Shown piece by piece: positions 33,622 to 42,363 of a stretch of DNA of 51,448 nt. The notes beneath the pieces were generated by a model. It was not told the DNA's origin, ran no database searches, and saw nothing but the letters and a program-made list of their open reading frames with translations. A program made the position numbers and the translations under genes. Within the stretch, counting starts at the first letter, position 1; each line of letters starts with the position of its first letter. This DNA is from Anaerolineae bacterium (GTDB lineage: Bacteria > Chloroflexota > Anaerolineae > JAADDB01), in assembly GCA_015490995.1 (NCBI GenBank), contig WFWT01000040.1:1-51448 (forward strand). Reading direction: 5' to 3'.

Positions 33622-34989
33622 ATGAGCGCGGCAAAGCATGTGGTAGCAGTGGTTGGCGCCGGCCCGGCCGGTATTTATGCCACCGACACACTGGCTAAAA
33701 ACGAGGTGGCTGTGTTACTGCTGAACCGGGATGTGCGTCCAGGGGGCTTGGCGGAGTACGGGATTTATCCGGACAAACACCGCATGAAAAACGGGCTTCG
33801 CCGTACATTTCGCCGCATCATCGAACATCCCCACGTGGTGTACTACGGCAACGTGTTGGTGGCCCGAGATGGTGACATCTCCTTAGAACAGCTGCAGGCG
33901 ATGGGCATTGAGGCCATCCTGGTCACCGTGGGAGCGCAGGGGACCAAGTGGTTGGGCATTCCGGGCGAGGACCTGACCGGGGTGTACCACGCGAAGGAGC
34001 TTGTGTACCACTACAATAAACTGCCCCCCTTTAGCACCCGCACCTTTCACATCGGGAATCGGGTAGCCCTCATCGGGGTGGGCAACGTCATGGTGGATGT
34101 CGCGCACTGGCTGATCGCGGAGAAACGGGTGGCGGAGGTGATCGCCGTAGCCCGACGAGGCCCGGCGGAAGTAAAGTTCGACCGTGAGGAATTCGCCGCT
34201 ATTGTGGCCAACCTCGATCTAGAGGCCTTTGAGGCAGAAATAGCACGGGTGCGGCCGGTAATGGAGGCCGTTGGCCAGGATCCAGAAGAGGCCAAAGCAT
34301 ACATCCTTTCGGCCATGGAAAAGGCTGCTCCTCGCGTGTCCGACACGCGCTTTTGCTTTCGATTTCTGGCCTCCCCCCGACGCATTCTCGGAGACGAGCA
34401 AGGTCGCGTTGCGGGCTTGGAGGTGGAGAACACGACACTAGAACGCAAAAATGGCGATACTCGCGCTCGGGGACTGGGCACCACCGACGTGTTGAATGTG
34501 GATACGGTGATCTTTTGCATTGGCGATCAGGTAGACCCCCGTCTGGGATTGCCCGTGCAGGGAGGGGCTTACGCTACAGCGCCGGAACCCCGTTTCCCGG
34601 TTAAGGGGGAATCCTACGAAGCGTTTGATCCAAGCACCGGCCAGCCCATTGAGGGCATCTTCGTGGCCGGATGGGCACGTCGGCCCAGTAGAGGGCTGGT
34701 AGGGGTCGCGCGCAAGGACGGCGTACAGGCAGCCCAGGCCGTACTTCAATATCTGAACACGCGGCCTCCTCTAACCGCCGAGGCCGTGACCGAGCGACTG
34801 GACACGGTGCGCCAGCACCTGTCCCGGCTGGGCAAGCCGGTTGTGACCAAAGAGGACTGGTTCCTGTTGTTGGAAGTGGAAGCGGAAGAAGCCAAGCGTC
34901 GCGGCGTGCCGGAATTCCGTTTCGCTACGGTGGAAGAGATGTTAACGGCCATTGCCCGCGCCCGCGAGGTCACGTTGGACCAGAGGTGA
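33622..34989 (+). CDS. FAD/NADPH oxidoreductase (ferredoxin-NADP reductase / adrenodoxin reductase-like)
   Basis: A 455-residue flavoprotein. FAD binds at GAGPAGIYA (12-20) with the second block YGIYPDKHRMKNGL (46-59). The NAD(P)H fold is VALIGVGNVMVDVAHWL near 155-171. A third block, IFVAGWARRPSRGLVGVARKDG, is typical of FprA/adrenodoxin reductase and of the small subunit of glutamate synthase. Those enzymes pass electrons between NADPH and ferredoxin or another iron-sulfur partner. Here no ferredoxin-like domain is fused and no gltB is adjacent, so the partner is unknown. The start chosen is ATG 33622, 10 bp after AGGGGGG; ATG 33613 lies too close to it. Confidence 0.9.
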   Translation: MSAAKHVVAVVGAGPAGIYATDTLAKNEVAVLLLNRDVRPGGLAEYGIYPDKHRMKNGLRRTFRRIIEHPHVVYYGNVLVARDGDISLEQLQAMGIEAILVTVGAQGTKWLGIPGEDLTGVYHAKELVYHYNKLPPFSTRTFHIGNRVALIGVGNVMVDVAHWLIAEKRVAEVIAVARRGPAEVKFDREEFAAIVANLDLEAFEAEIARVRPVMEAVGQDPEEAKAYILSAMEKAAPRVSDTRFCFRFLASPRRILGDEQGRVAGLEVENTTLERKNGDTRARGLGTTDVLNVDTVIFCIGDQVDPRLGLPVQGGAYATAPEPRFPVKGESYEAFDPSTGQPIEGIFVAGWARRPSRGLVGVARKDGVQAAQAVLQYLNTRPPLTAEAVTERLDTVRQHLSRLGKPVVTKEDWFLLLEVEAEEAKRRGVPEFRFATVEEMLTAIARAREVTLDQR

Positions 34990-35044
34990 TGCACCTCGGG
35001 GCGAACCCGGACCTTTGCCTGCCTTCACGGTGGAGAGAACATGA

Positions 35045-35079
35045 GAGGAGCTCACCCCACCGCATGGGATGGGCTCCTC
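35045..35079. terminator. Convergent hairpin between the flavoprotein and lepB
   Basis: A 15-bp stem with one mismatch and one G-U pair (GAGGAGCTCACCCCA with TGGGATGGGCTCCTC). It lies between the two convergent stop codons and can serve both genes; the T tract is poor. Confidence 0.6.
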
Positions 35080-35086
35080 ATCTAAC

Positions 35087-35713
35087 CTACCAGAGAAACC
35101 CGATACTCTGTGGCGGCCAGTATCGGAAAATGGCCCTGCCAAGGATCTTGTCGCGCGGCACCGGTCCGAAGTTGCGGGAGTCGTTGCTCCCATCCCGGTT
35201 GTCTCCCAGAACGAAGTAATGCATAGGCGGAATGCGGGTCGGTGGCAAGTACCCCGTCGTCGGCTCCCGAAGGTAATCCTCCTGCAACGGCTGTCCGTTA
35301 ATGTACACTTGTCCGTTCCGAATGGCGATCTCTTCTCCGGGAAGCCCTACAATGCGTTTGATGAGCGGTTGAGACCCCTTGTAAAGCTGGATGACCACAA
35401 TATCCCCACGTTGGGGAGGACGAAACCGATAGGTGATCTTTTCCACCAGGAGTCGATCGTCCGTGTGCAGGGTGGGTTCCATGCTCTGGCCGTACACTCG
35501 GGTGGCTTGGGCGAGGAAGAGGTGAATCAGCACTGCGATGATCACCGCGGGCAACAGCGTGCCCATTATCTCGCTGATCAGTAGGCGCACCAAACGGGTC
35601 GGCCCACCGGGCTGCGACGGCGGGTTAACATGGCTACCCTCACCGGACGATGGGAAGCCCTCTGCCGGCATAGATTGAGGGCTCTCGGGGCGGGGATCTT
35701 CACCGTAGGACAT
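35087..35713 (-). CDS. lepB: Type I signal peptidase
   Basis: A 208-residue membrane protease that removes signal peptides outside the membrane. A Pro/Ser-rich cytoplasmic head (1-40) is followed by one membrane helix (47-68). Catalytic residues are S77 in GQSMEPTL and K119 in LIKRIVGLPGE; the boxes GDIVV and the C-terminal LGDNRDGSNDSRNFG are all present. The start chosen is ATG 35713 because GGGAG lies 8 bp upstream. It follows pnp after a terminator, so it probably has its own weak promoter in 35714-35790. Confidence 0.95.
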   Translation of the reverse strand: MSYGEDPRPESPQSMPAEGFPSSGEGSHVNPPSQPGGPTRLVRLLISEIMGTLLPAVIIAVLIHLFLAQATRVYGQSMEPTLHTDDRLLVEKITYRFRPPQRGDIVVIQLYKGSQPLIKRIVGLPGEEIAIRNGQVYINGQPLQEDYLREPTTGYLPPTRIPPMHYFVLGDNRDGSNDSRNFGPVPRDKILGRAIFRYWPPQSIGFLW

Positions 35714-35794
35714 CACCATCACTCCCTGTCTGTCCTGGATTGACGAACGGCCACAGGGGGCCGTTGGTGGTGTTGACACAAAGCCGAAGGAAAC

Positions 35795-35827
35795 GGCCAC
35801 CGGGCCACAAACCATCGCCCGGTGGCC
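35795..35827 (-). terminator. Terminator of pnp
   Basis: A perfect 10-bp stem (GGCCACCGGG with CCCGGTGGCC), followed on the minus strand by a T-rich stretch. It lies 30 bp past the pnp stop codon. Confidence 0.75.
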
Positions 35828-35856
35828 TGGAGGTCACCGGTGACCCATGCCAGGAG

Positions 35857-38124
35857 TTAACGCCCTCCAGGCCCTCGACGTGACCGTGGAGGACGCCCAG
35901 GTCGCCCTTGAGGCCGTCCCTGAGGGCGGCCGCGTGGCCGACCGCCGCGCGGCCCACGGGCACGTTGACCATCCCCTGAGAGCTTGCGATCACGGGCACG
36001 TGCTTCCTCCGGAGACCACCCCTCCAGCACCGCCTGGCGACTCAGTCGGATCTTGCCCGTCTCCTGGTCGATGTCTATGACCATAACCATGATCTCATCG
36101 CCGACCTTAACCACGTCTTCCACCGAAGCTACCCGGTGGTCTGAAAGTTGGGAGATATGGACTAAACCCTCCACACCGGGCAAAATTTCGACAAAAGCGC
36201 CATACGGCTCCACACGGACCACCCGACCGGTGAAGATTTCGCCCACCTGGGCTTCCCGGGTGAGAAGTTCGATCTCCTGGATGGCCTTGTCCGCGGCCTC
36301 CTTGGAATGAGCGGCGATGTAGACGGTGCCGTCAGGGTCGATGTCGATCTTGACGTCGCATTCATCTTGAATTTTACGCACGATCTTCCCGCCTGGACCG
36401 ATAATACGACCGATCTTGGTGGGATCGACCTTGATGGTAATGATGCGTGGCGCGTAGGGGGATAGTTCAGGTCGTGGGGCCGGGAGCACTTCTAGCATGT
36501 GCTCGAGGATATAGAGTCTGGCTTCACGGGCTTGCTGTAAGGCCTGGTTGAGAATGTCGTAGCTTAATCCCTTGATCTTTATGTCCATTTGAAGGGCTGT
36601 TATGCCGTCCCGCGTGCCGGCCACCTTAAAGTCCATATCCCCAAGCATATCCTCAATGCCCTGAATATCGGTGAGGATGGCGTACCGACCGCTTTCGGGA
36701 TCGGAGATAAGCCCCATCGCAATGCCGGCCACGGGTGCCTTGATGGGTACGCCCGCGTCCATAAGGGCTAAGGTACTGCCACACACCGATGCCATGGAGG
36801 TGGACCCATTGGAGGAGAGAACTTCGGACACAACCCGAACGGTGTAGGGGAACTCCTCCTCCGAGGGGATCATCGGTTCCAGCGCGCGCTCGGCCAGCGC
36901 GCCGTGCCCTATCTCACGTCGCCGCGGGCCTCGCATGGGCGCAACCTCGCCTGTGGAGAAGGGGGGGAAGTTGTAGTGGTGCATGTACCGCTTCTCCTCT
37001 TCGGGGAAGAGGGTGTCCAGCTCTTGCGCTTCACCCGGTGTTCCCAAGGTCGCGATGCTGAGCACCTGCGTCTCCCCGCGCTGGAAAAGAGCAGAACCGT
37101 GCGTGCGGGGCAGAAGCCCTACTTCAATGTGCAGGGGACGGACCGTAGTGTAGTCGCGCCCGTCCGGACGAACCCCTTCTTCCAGGATCATGCGCCGGGT
37201 AAGGCGCTTCAGCAACTCCTCGTATGCCACTTTTACGTGCAACGGATCATAAGCCGGGTCCGCCTCTTCTCCGCTCAGAGCTGTGAGGACCTCATCCCGC
37301 AGGGCATCCAGCGCCTGCTGGCGTTCCTTCTTGGGGAGGAAACGGTGGAGCACATCGTTGATGCGTTCGCCCACCCGCTCCTCCACCGCACGGGCCACCT
37401 CATCGGGCACGGAGAAAAGGGCGGCCTCCATCTTGGGACGGCCGATCTCCTGCTGCATCTCCCTTTGAAGGGCAATCAGAGGCCGCATGGCCTCATGAGC
37501 CCGCTGCAAGGCTTCGATCATCAGATCCTCAGGCACCTCCACCGCGCCACATTCCACCATGATGATGGCATCTTCCGTGCCCGCGACCCGCAGGTCGAGC
37601 GTGCTCTGTTCCAGCTCGGTGGCAGTGGGGTTAATGATGAACTCCCCGTCCACATAACCTACCCGCACGGCACCAATAGGCCCGTCCCACGGAATGTCAG
37701 AAATCGTCAGCGCGGCGGACGCGCCGATAATGGCAGGGATGTCCAGCAGATTCTCCTCGTCAGAGCTGAGGGAAGTGATGATGATCTGCACTTCGTTGCG
37801 GAACCCTTTGGGGAACAAGGGGCGGAGCGGACGATCCACCAGGCGGGCCAGGAGAATGGCCCCCTCCCCGGGGCGTCCCTCCCGGCGAAACCACGAGCCA
37901 GGGATGCGCCCCGCGGCGTACAGGCGTTCCTCGTAGTCTACCGTGAGGGGAAAGAAATCGATGTCTTCCCGGGGGTCCTTACTCGCCGTGGCTGTCACCA
38001 GGACGACACTACCACCTACCCGTACGGTCACCGCCGCGTTGGCCTGCATGGCCAAGTGACCGGTTTCAATAATGAATTCCTTACCGTCAACGTCCACTGA
38101 ATATCTTCGATACTCCGTACTCAT
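35857..38124 (-). CDS. pnp: Polynucleotide phosphorylase
   Basis: A 755-residue exoribonuclease that degrades RNA from the 3' end with phosphate. Two RNase PH-like cores (about residues 10-230 and 320-545) are joined by an all-helical middle part. A KH domain with [11 protein letters not shown] (near 575) and an S1 domain (about 625-695) follow. The second core keeps the active residues around [19 protein letters not shown]. The C-terminal 40 residues are a repetitive Arg/Gly/Pro tail (RGRPQGRP type), not found in most bacterial enzymes. It is the second gene of rpsO-pnp, and the gap between them is rich in hairpins, as in E. coli where RNase III and PNPase control pnp. Confidence 0.97.
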   Translation of the reverse strand: MSTEYRRYSVDVDGKEFIIETGHLAMQANAAVTVRVGGSVVLVTATASKDPREDIDFFPLTVDYEERLYAAGRIPGSWFRREGRPGEGAILLARLVDRPLRPLFPKGFRNEVQIIITSLSSDEENLLDIPAIIGASAALTISDIPWDGPIGAVRVGYVDGEFIINPTATELEQSTLDLRVAGTEDAIIMVECGAVEVPEDLMIEALQRAHEAMRPLIALQREMQQEIGRPKMEAALFSVPDEVARAVEERVGERINDVLHRFLPKKERQQALDALRDEVLTALSGEEADPAYDPLHVKVAYEELLKRLTRRMILEEGVRPDGRDYTTVRPLHIEVGLLPRTHGSALFQRGETQVLSIATLGTPGEAQELDTLFPEEEKRYMHHYNFPPFSTGEVAPMRGPRRREIGHGALAERALEPMIPSEEEFPYTVRVVSEVLSSNGSTSMASVCGSTLALMDAGVPIKAPVAGIAMGLISDPESGRYAILTDIQGIEDMLGDMDFKVAGTRDGITALQMDIKIKGLSYDILNQALQQAREARLYILEHMLEVLPAPRPELSPYAPRIITIKVDPTKIGRIIGPGGKIVRKIQDECDVKIDIDPDGTVYIAAHSKEAADKAIQEIELLTREAQVGEIFTGRVVRVEPYGAFVEILPGVEGLVHISQLSDHRVASVEDVVKVGDEIMVMVIDIDQETGKIRLSRQAVLEGWSPEEARARDRKLSGDGQRARGPRGGRPRGRPQGRPQGRPGRPPRSRRGPGGR

Positions 38125-38458
38125 GGCTCCCTTCCTCTACTCCAAGCCTACCACGATTGTTTGTTGAAGGCTCTGTTTCCGGCCTGGCCGGCCGGCAGAC
38201 GGCACACGTTAGCCGTCCATTAGGGCCAGGACCAAGGGGAATACACCTCCCCTTTCCCCGGTCCTCAGGCACACACCGGGGAGGGCCGGATCCCCGCAGC
38301 GCGGGGCCACACCGCTGCCAACGGTGTGTTAGTGGAGAGACCGACACTCCGTGGCGGCTCGGGCAGAGGTCAGGGACTGGGGAGTGCCCCCGTGAGGTGT
38401 CACCGGTGCACTCCCCAATTCCTGGCCTCCCCGCGCCGCCACGTCTGGTCCTCCTAAC
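38125..38458 (-). other. Structured pnp leader region
   Basis: About 330 bp with no supported gene but several stable hairpins. The best is GGGGAGTGC with GCACTCCCC (38379-38387 with 38408-38416), extended by flanking pairs. Others are CACACCG/CGGTGTG (38309-38329) and CCCCGC/GCGGGG just before it. In E. coli the rpsO-pnp gap carries an RNase III hairpin that allows PNPase to reduce its own synthesis. A similar role here is inferred. Confidence 0.55.
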
Positions 38459-38493
38459 AAGCATCGGCCACCACGAAAGGGTGGCCGATGCTT
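38459..38493 (-). terminator. Terminator of rpsO
   Basis: A perfect 14-bp stem (AAGCATCGGCCACC with GGTGGCCGATGCTT), 7 bp after the S15 stop codon, followed on the minus strand by TTGTT. Partial read-through into pnp is likely. Confidence 0.8.
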
Positions 38494-38499
38494 AACCCA

Positions 38500-38769
38500 C
38501 TACTTACGCAGCCCCAATCGCTCGATGAGCTCTAGGTACCGCCGACGGTCCGTGCGTTCTAGGTACCGGAGCAACCGCCGCCGGCGTCCGACCATCTTGA
38601 GCAACCCCCGACGGGAATGCTCATCCTTCTTGTGCACCTTCAGGTGCTCGGTGAGGTGATTGATACGATATGTCAAGAGCGCGATTTGAACCTCCGGGGA
38701 CCCGGTGTCCCGGTCGTGTAATCCAAATTGCTGGATGATCGCCTGTTTCTGTTCTTTGGTTAAACCCAT
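38500..38769 (-). CDS. rpsO: 30S ribosomal protein S15
   Basis: An 89-residue protein that binds 16S rRNA early in 30S assembly. The hallmark [20 protein letters not shown] and the [25 protein letters not shown] segment are complete. The start is ATG 38769 with an AGGAG-containing site 11 bp before it; a longer frame to 38850 overlaps the leader. The promoter lies at 38910-38938, giving a leader of about 135 nt, which could carry the S15 autoregulatory fold seen in other phyla. Confidence 0.97.
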   Translation of the reverse strand: MGLTKEQKQAIIQQFGLHDRDTGSPEVQIALLTYRINHLTEHLKVHKKDEHSRRGLLKMVGRRRRLLRYLERTDRRRYLELIERLGLRK

Positions 38770-38909
38770 GGTATTCCTGCTCCTTTTTTCAGACTCCACC
38801 GTCCGCGGTGCCGCCGGAATACCGGAGCGAACACCCCAGAACGGGGTCACGGTATGACAGCGCCCAACAGGGGTTTGTCCCCAAGGACGCGTTGTAAACG
38901 TTCCGTTCG
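38770..38909 (-). other. rpsO leader
   Basis: About 135 nt between the predicted start near 38903 and the rpsO ATG. S15 represses its own translation through structured leaders in several phyla, with different folds in each. No known fold could be assigned by eye. Confidence 0.4.
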
Positions 38910-38938
38910 ATTATATGCGCTTTTGGGAAGGACTTCAA
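38910..38938 (-). promoter_or_regulatory. Promoter of rpsO-pnp
   Basis: On the minus strand: TTGAAG (38933-38938), 17-bp spacer, perfect TATAAT (38910-38915). Confidence 0.75.
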
Positions 38939-39154
38939 ATCGGTTTCTGTTCGTGGGACGCACAACGGCATGACGGGATTGTCTCACCCGGCACGTCGTG
39001 AAATTGACATCCTCTCAGTTTATACGTTACACCTCTGATGGCCGTTTTGGCGATCAAGGAGAACGTTCGGGAATCGGAGGCCTTCAGGTCCTCCCATCAG
39101 GGCCTAAAACCGAGGGCGCGCGATGCCCTGAGGTCATGAAGAGGAGAGACCGCC
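38939..39154 (+). other. Intergenic region before the decarboxylase
   Basis: Holds a perfect -35 box (TTGACA, 39004-39009) but only a poor -10 17 bp later (TTACAC, 39027-39032). This may be the decarboxylase promoter. Nothing else is recognised. Confidence 0.35.
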
Positions 39155-40183
39155 ATGGAAACACACCGGAGGGGAGAGACGATCTCCCAGGCCACGGCCC
39201 AGGCGGGCGCCAACATTGCGTTTGTCAAGTACTGGGGCAATCGGGATGATGCGTTGCGGTTGCCGCTGACCAACAGCCTCTCTATGACCCTGGATACCGC
39301 GGTGACGATCACGACCGTTATGTTTGAGCAGGGTTTGGCCCAGGACGTACTGGTGCTGAACGAGCAGGTGGTCGGTGGCGAGGCGCTGACTCGCGTCGCC
39401 CGACATCTGGACCACCTGCGACAGCTGGCAGGTGTTTCCTGGCGTGCTCGGGTGATCTCTCGCAACACGTTTCCCACCGGCGCGGGCATTGCCTCCTCAG
39501 CCTCTGCGTTCGCGGCCCTCACCGTGGCCGCGGCGGCCGCACTGGGGCTCTCCCTTTCCCCGAGGGAGCTCAGTGTGTGGGCACGATTGGGTTCAGGCTC
39601 AGCCGCTCGTTCCATCTTTGGGGGGTACGTGGAGCTTCACACCGCAGCCCGACACGAGGACGCATGGGCGCATCCCATCGCGCCCCCCGAACACTGGCGC
39701 CTCGCCGACCTCGTGGCCGTCATCTCCCGCGAGCACAAGAGCGTCGGCTCGACCGGTGGGCACCGACTGGCCACTACCAGCCCTTTGAACGTCGCTCGCC
39801 TGGCACACGTCCACACCGCCCTAGCCCAGGCCCGATCGGCCATTCTAGCCCGAGATCTCGAGATGTTGGGGGACGTCCTGGAACAGGACGCGCTGACCAT
39901 GCACGCGGTGATGATGACCTCCCAACCCAGCCTCCTGTACTGGGAACCGGGCACGGTAGCGGTCATGCACGCCGTCCGACGCTGGCGTCAGGAAGGCATC
40001 CCTGCATATTTCACCATCGATGCGGGGCCGAACGTTCACATCATTACCGAACCCGCACACGTTACCGCCCTGCAAGACCGACTGCGAGAGCTCCCCTTCG
40101 TGCAGGATGTGATAGTGTGTTACACAGGAGCAGGTGCACGTCTCCTCGATGTGTCCACGCCCACCACGCCCTCGCCGACTTAA
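39155..40183 (+). CDS. Mevalonate (di)phosphate decarboxylase
   Basis: A 342-residue GHMP-kinase-fold enzyme that decarboxylates mevalonate diphosphate, or mevalonate monophosphate, on the way to isopentenyl diphosphate. The family blocks are clear: NIAFVKYWGNRD near the start, the ATP loop PTGAGIASSASAFAAL (near 109-124), GSGSAARSIFGGYVE and FTIDAGPNVH. The mevalonate route is uncommon in bacteria but known in Chloroflexota such as Roseiflexus, where the related enzyme acts on mevalonate 5-phosphate and needs isopentenyl phosphate kinase. Sequence by eye does not settle which substrate is used here. AGGAGAG precedes the ATG. No other pathway gene is in the window. Confidence 0.92.
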   Translation: METHRRGETISQATAQAGANIAFVKYWGNRDDALRLPLTNSLSMTLDTAVTITTVMFEQGLAQDVLVLNEQVVGGEALTRVARHLDHLRQLAGVSWRARVISRNTFPTGAGIASSASAFAALTVAAAAALGLSLSPRELSVWARLGSGSAARSIFGGYVELHTAARHEDAWAHPIAPPEHWRLADLVAVISREHKSVGSTGGHRLATTSPLNVARLAHVHTALAQARSAILARDLEMLGDVLEQDALTMHAVMMTSQPSLLYWEPGTVAVMHAVRRWRQEGIPAYFTIDAGPNVHIITEPAHVTALQDRLRELPFVQDVIVCYTGAGARLLDVSTPTTPSPT

Positions 40184-40252
40184 TCACCGAGAGCGTTCGA
40201 AAATTCATGGCCTGTCGTGACAAAGAGGGGCTACATGCGAGCTCATTTCCGC

Positions 40253-42115
40253 TCACGTCGGTGTTTCCAACAATTCCTGAGCACGCAGCACAGAATCGGG
40301 GCTACCGATAATCGCCACCCGATCACCCCGCCGCAGGACGGTGTTCCCGTGCGGGACCAGCACGGAGTCGCCACGGCGAATGCTCAGGATCAGCGCGTTG
40401 CCCGGCAGGGTTAACCGCCGCAAGGGAATGCCTGTCACCCGACCGTTGGTGATCACGGCCTCCCCGACTTCCACGTCGTCCTCCTGGTGGACCAAGATGT
40501 CAAATGCGGTGGGGTAGCGAAGGGCGCCCTCCAGGGCGATGACGGTCGCCAGGGCAGGCTGGACCACCCGCACCCCCAACGCCTGCAGGTCGCTCATCTG
40601 GTGAGCAGAACCCACCCGGGCCACCACCAGAGGAATGTCAAACACGCGACGGGCCAGCAAACACGTCTGATAACGCACCCCTTCGTCCGTGCTCAGGGCT
40701 ACCAGGGCCCGCACCCGCTCCGCACCTGCCTGACGTAACACCTCCGGTTCCGCCGGATTACCGGCCACCGTGGGGAAGCCCTGCTGCCGAAGGCTCTGGA
40801 GTCGGGTTTGATCACGCCCCACGATGGTGACCCGCTCTCCCATGCGCTGCAGACGTCGTGCCAGGAGTTCGGCCATCTGATCGGTACCCACAATGAGGGT
40901 GCCCTCCCGAACAGTCTGGGGGCGCCGGGGATACAGTGCGTTGAACAGGTACGGGGACAGGGTACAGGTGACCACGGCCACCAAAATAATGGCGGAGTTG
41001 ATGGCTGCACTGATGGCGCCCACTTCCAGGGCGATGGCCGCAGCCGCGATGATGAGGGACAGACGAGAGGAGAGGAGAAAACCGCCCGCGATGGTTTCAC
41101 GCCAGGAAAACTGGGTACGATACAACAAACTCGGCACCAGTTTGACCATGTAGGCAAGCCCCAGCAATAGCGGCACCAACACCATAGCGGCGGGCGAGGC
41201 CAGCAGCGCTTTCAGGTCAAAGTTAACCCCAACATTAATGAAGAAAATGGGAATGAAGAACCCGTACCCAATCGCGTCCAGTTTCTCCCGGAGGGGAGAT
41301 TCCTCCCGCTCGGTGAGGAGGCTAACAATGGCACCGGCCAGAAAAGCCCCCAGAATGATCTCCACGCCCAGCGCTTCGGCCAGCACAACCCAGGCCACCA
41401 TCAGGGCAAAGGCCCCTCGTACGTGAATCTGCGCCGTCGCGTGGGCCAGCTCTTCACCGATGCGCTGCCACAGAGGCATGTGACTGAAAAACCGACTGAT
41501 GCGCACGGCAAAGGCAAACGTGGCCAGCAACACCAAAATCAACAGCAAGTCCAAAGTCAGCCCACGCGTGACCACCGCAATGGCGACGGTCAACAACAGC
41601 AACGTGGCGAAATCAGCAATGAGCGCCGCGATAAGCAGGGCTTGGCCATACGCGTGGCCCAGCAGGTTCCGTTCCTTCAGGACAGGCACCACAATGCCAA
41701 GGGATGTGGTGCTGAGAATCAAGCCCATCAACAGCGGATTTTCCACCAGCCCAAACCGGCGTAACACCATCGCGCTCCCCAGCCCCAGGCTCAAGGTCAT
41801 GACAAACACCATCAACGCCGCGGGGATAGGCTGTTTCCACCAGGGCGTGTCGTCCACCTCATCGGTGAGCAACATCTCCAGGTCTACTTCCAGGCCGGAG
41901 AGAAACATCAGGTACACGAAGCCGAACTCGGCCAGAAACTCGAGAATTTCCGAGGATTGCACAATGTTCAGCCCGCTGTGACCAATAATAATGCCCGCCA
42001 AAATCTCGCCGACCACAATGGGCAACTGCATGTAGCGAAAGCGCGTGGCCAGGATCGGCACGATCACGGCCAACGCGGTGATAAGCAAAAGGGTGATAAA
42101 CGGATCCTGGTACAT
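40253..42115 (-). CDS. Kef-type cation/proton antiporter with RCK domain
   Basis: A 620-residue CPA2-family transporter. Residues 1-390 contain about 12 membrane helices of the Na+/H+ exchanger fold. Residues 404-530 form a TrkA-N (RCK) Rossmann domain with GTDQMAELLARRLQ, and residues 540-618 a TrkA-C domain. RCK domains bind nucleotides such as NAD(H) or c-di-AMP and gate the transporter. It probably exchanges K+ or Na+ for protons for pH or salt balance. A GAGGAGG site precedes the ATG at some distance. It stands alone, convergent with the decarboxylase gene. Confidence 0.93.
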   Translation of the reverse strand: MYQDPFITLLLITALAVIVPILATRFRYMQLPIVVGEILAGIIIGHSGLNIVQSSEILEFLAEFGFVYLMFLSGLEVDLEMLLTDEVDDTPWWKQPIPAALMVFVMTLSLGLGSAMVLRRFGLVENPLLMGLILSTTSLGIVVPVLKERNLLGHAYGQALLIAALIADFATLLLLTVAIAVVTRGLTLDLLLILVLLATFAFAVRISRFFSHMPLWQRIGEELAHATAQIHVRGAFALMVAWVVLAEALGVEIILGAFLAGAIVSLLTEREESPLREKLDAIGYGFFIPIFFINVGVNFDLKALLASPAAMVLVPLLLGLAYMVKLVPSLLYRTQFSWRETIAGGFLLSSRLSLIIAAAAIALEVGAISAAINSAIILVAVVTCTLSPYLFNALYPRRPQTVREGTLIVGTDQMAELLARRLQRMGERVTIVGRDQTRLQSLRQQGFPTVAGNPAEPEVLRQAGAERVRALVALSTDEGVRYQTCLLARRVFDIPLVVARVGSAHQMSDLQALGVRVVQPALATVIALEGALRYPTAFDILVHQEDDVEVGEAVITNGRVTGIPLRRLTLPGNALILSIRRGDSVLVPHGNTVLRRGDRVAIIGSPDSVLRAQELLETPT

Positions 42116-42266
42116 GGTCTACTTTCTACGCCTCCTCTTTTCCCGCAGAAAATGGCTCACCAAGATATCCGGCAGCAGCTCGGCGGGCATTATACTGGCG
42201 AATGCACGTGCTCCCAAGTTTGTTGCGCCCCGTCTGGCCCCCCACCAGCGATCGAAAGGCACCGGG

Positions 42267-42297
42267 TTGGAAGGTTCCCCCCTTTGTCGCATATACT
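42267..42297 (+). promoter_or_regulatory. Weak candidate promoter of mutS
   Basis: TTGGAA (42267-42272) and TATACT (42292-42297), but with a long 19-bp spacer. Confidence 0.35.
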
Positions 42298-42363
42298 TAA
42301 CTTGGTCGGTATATCCACGTACGGGAATGTGCTATCCCGCGACGAAGGAGGGACAGGTGGCCC

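Noticed and set aside
36904-38100. 398-codon plus-strand frame opposite pnp
   Set aside because: PNPase is unmistakable on the other strand. The antisense frame has no family match and is a product of GC bias.
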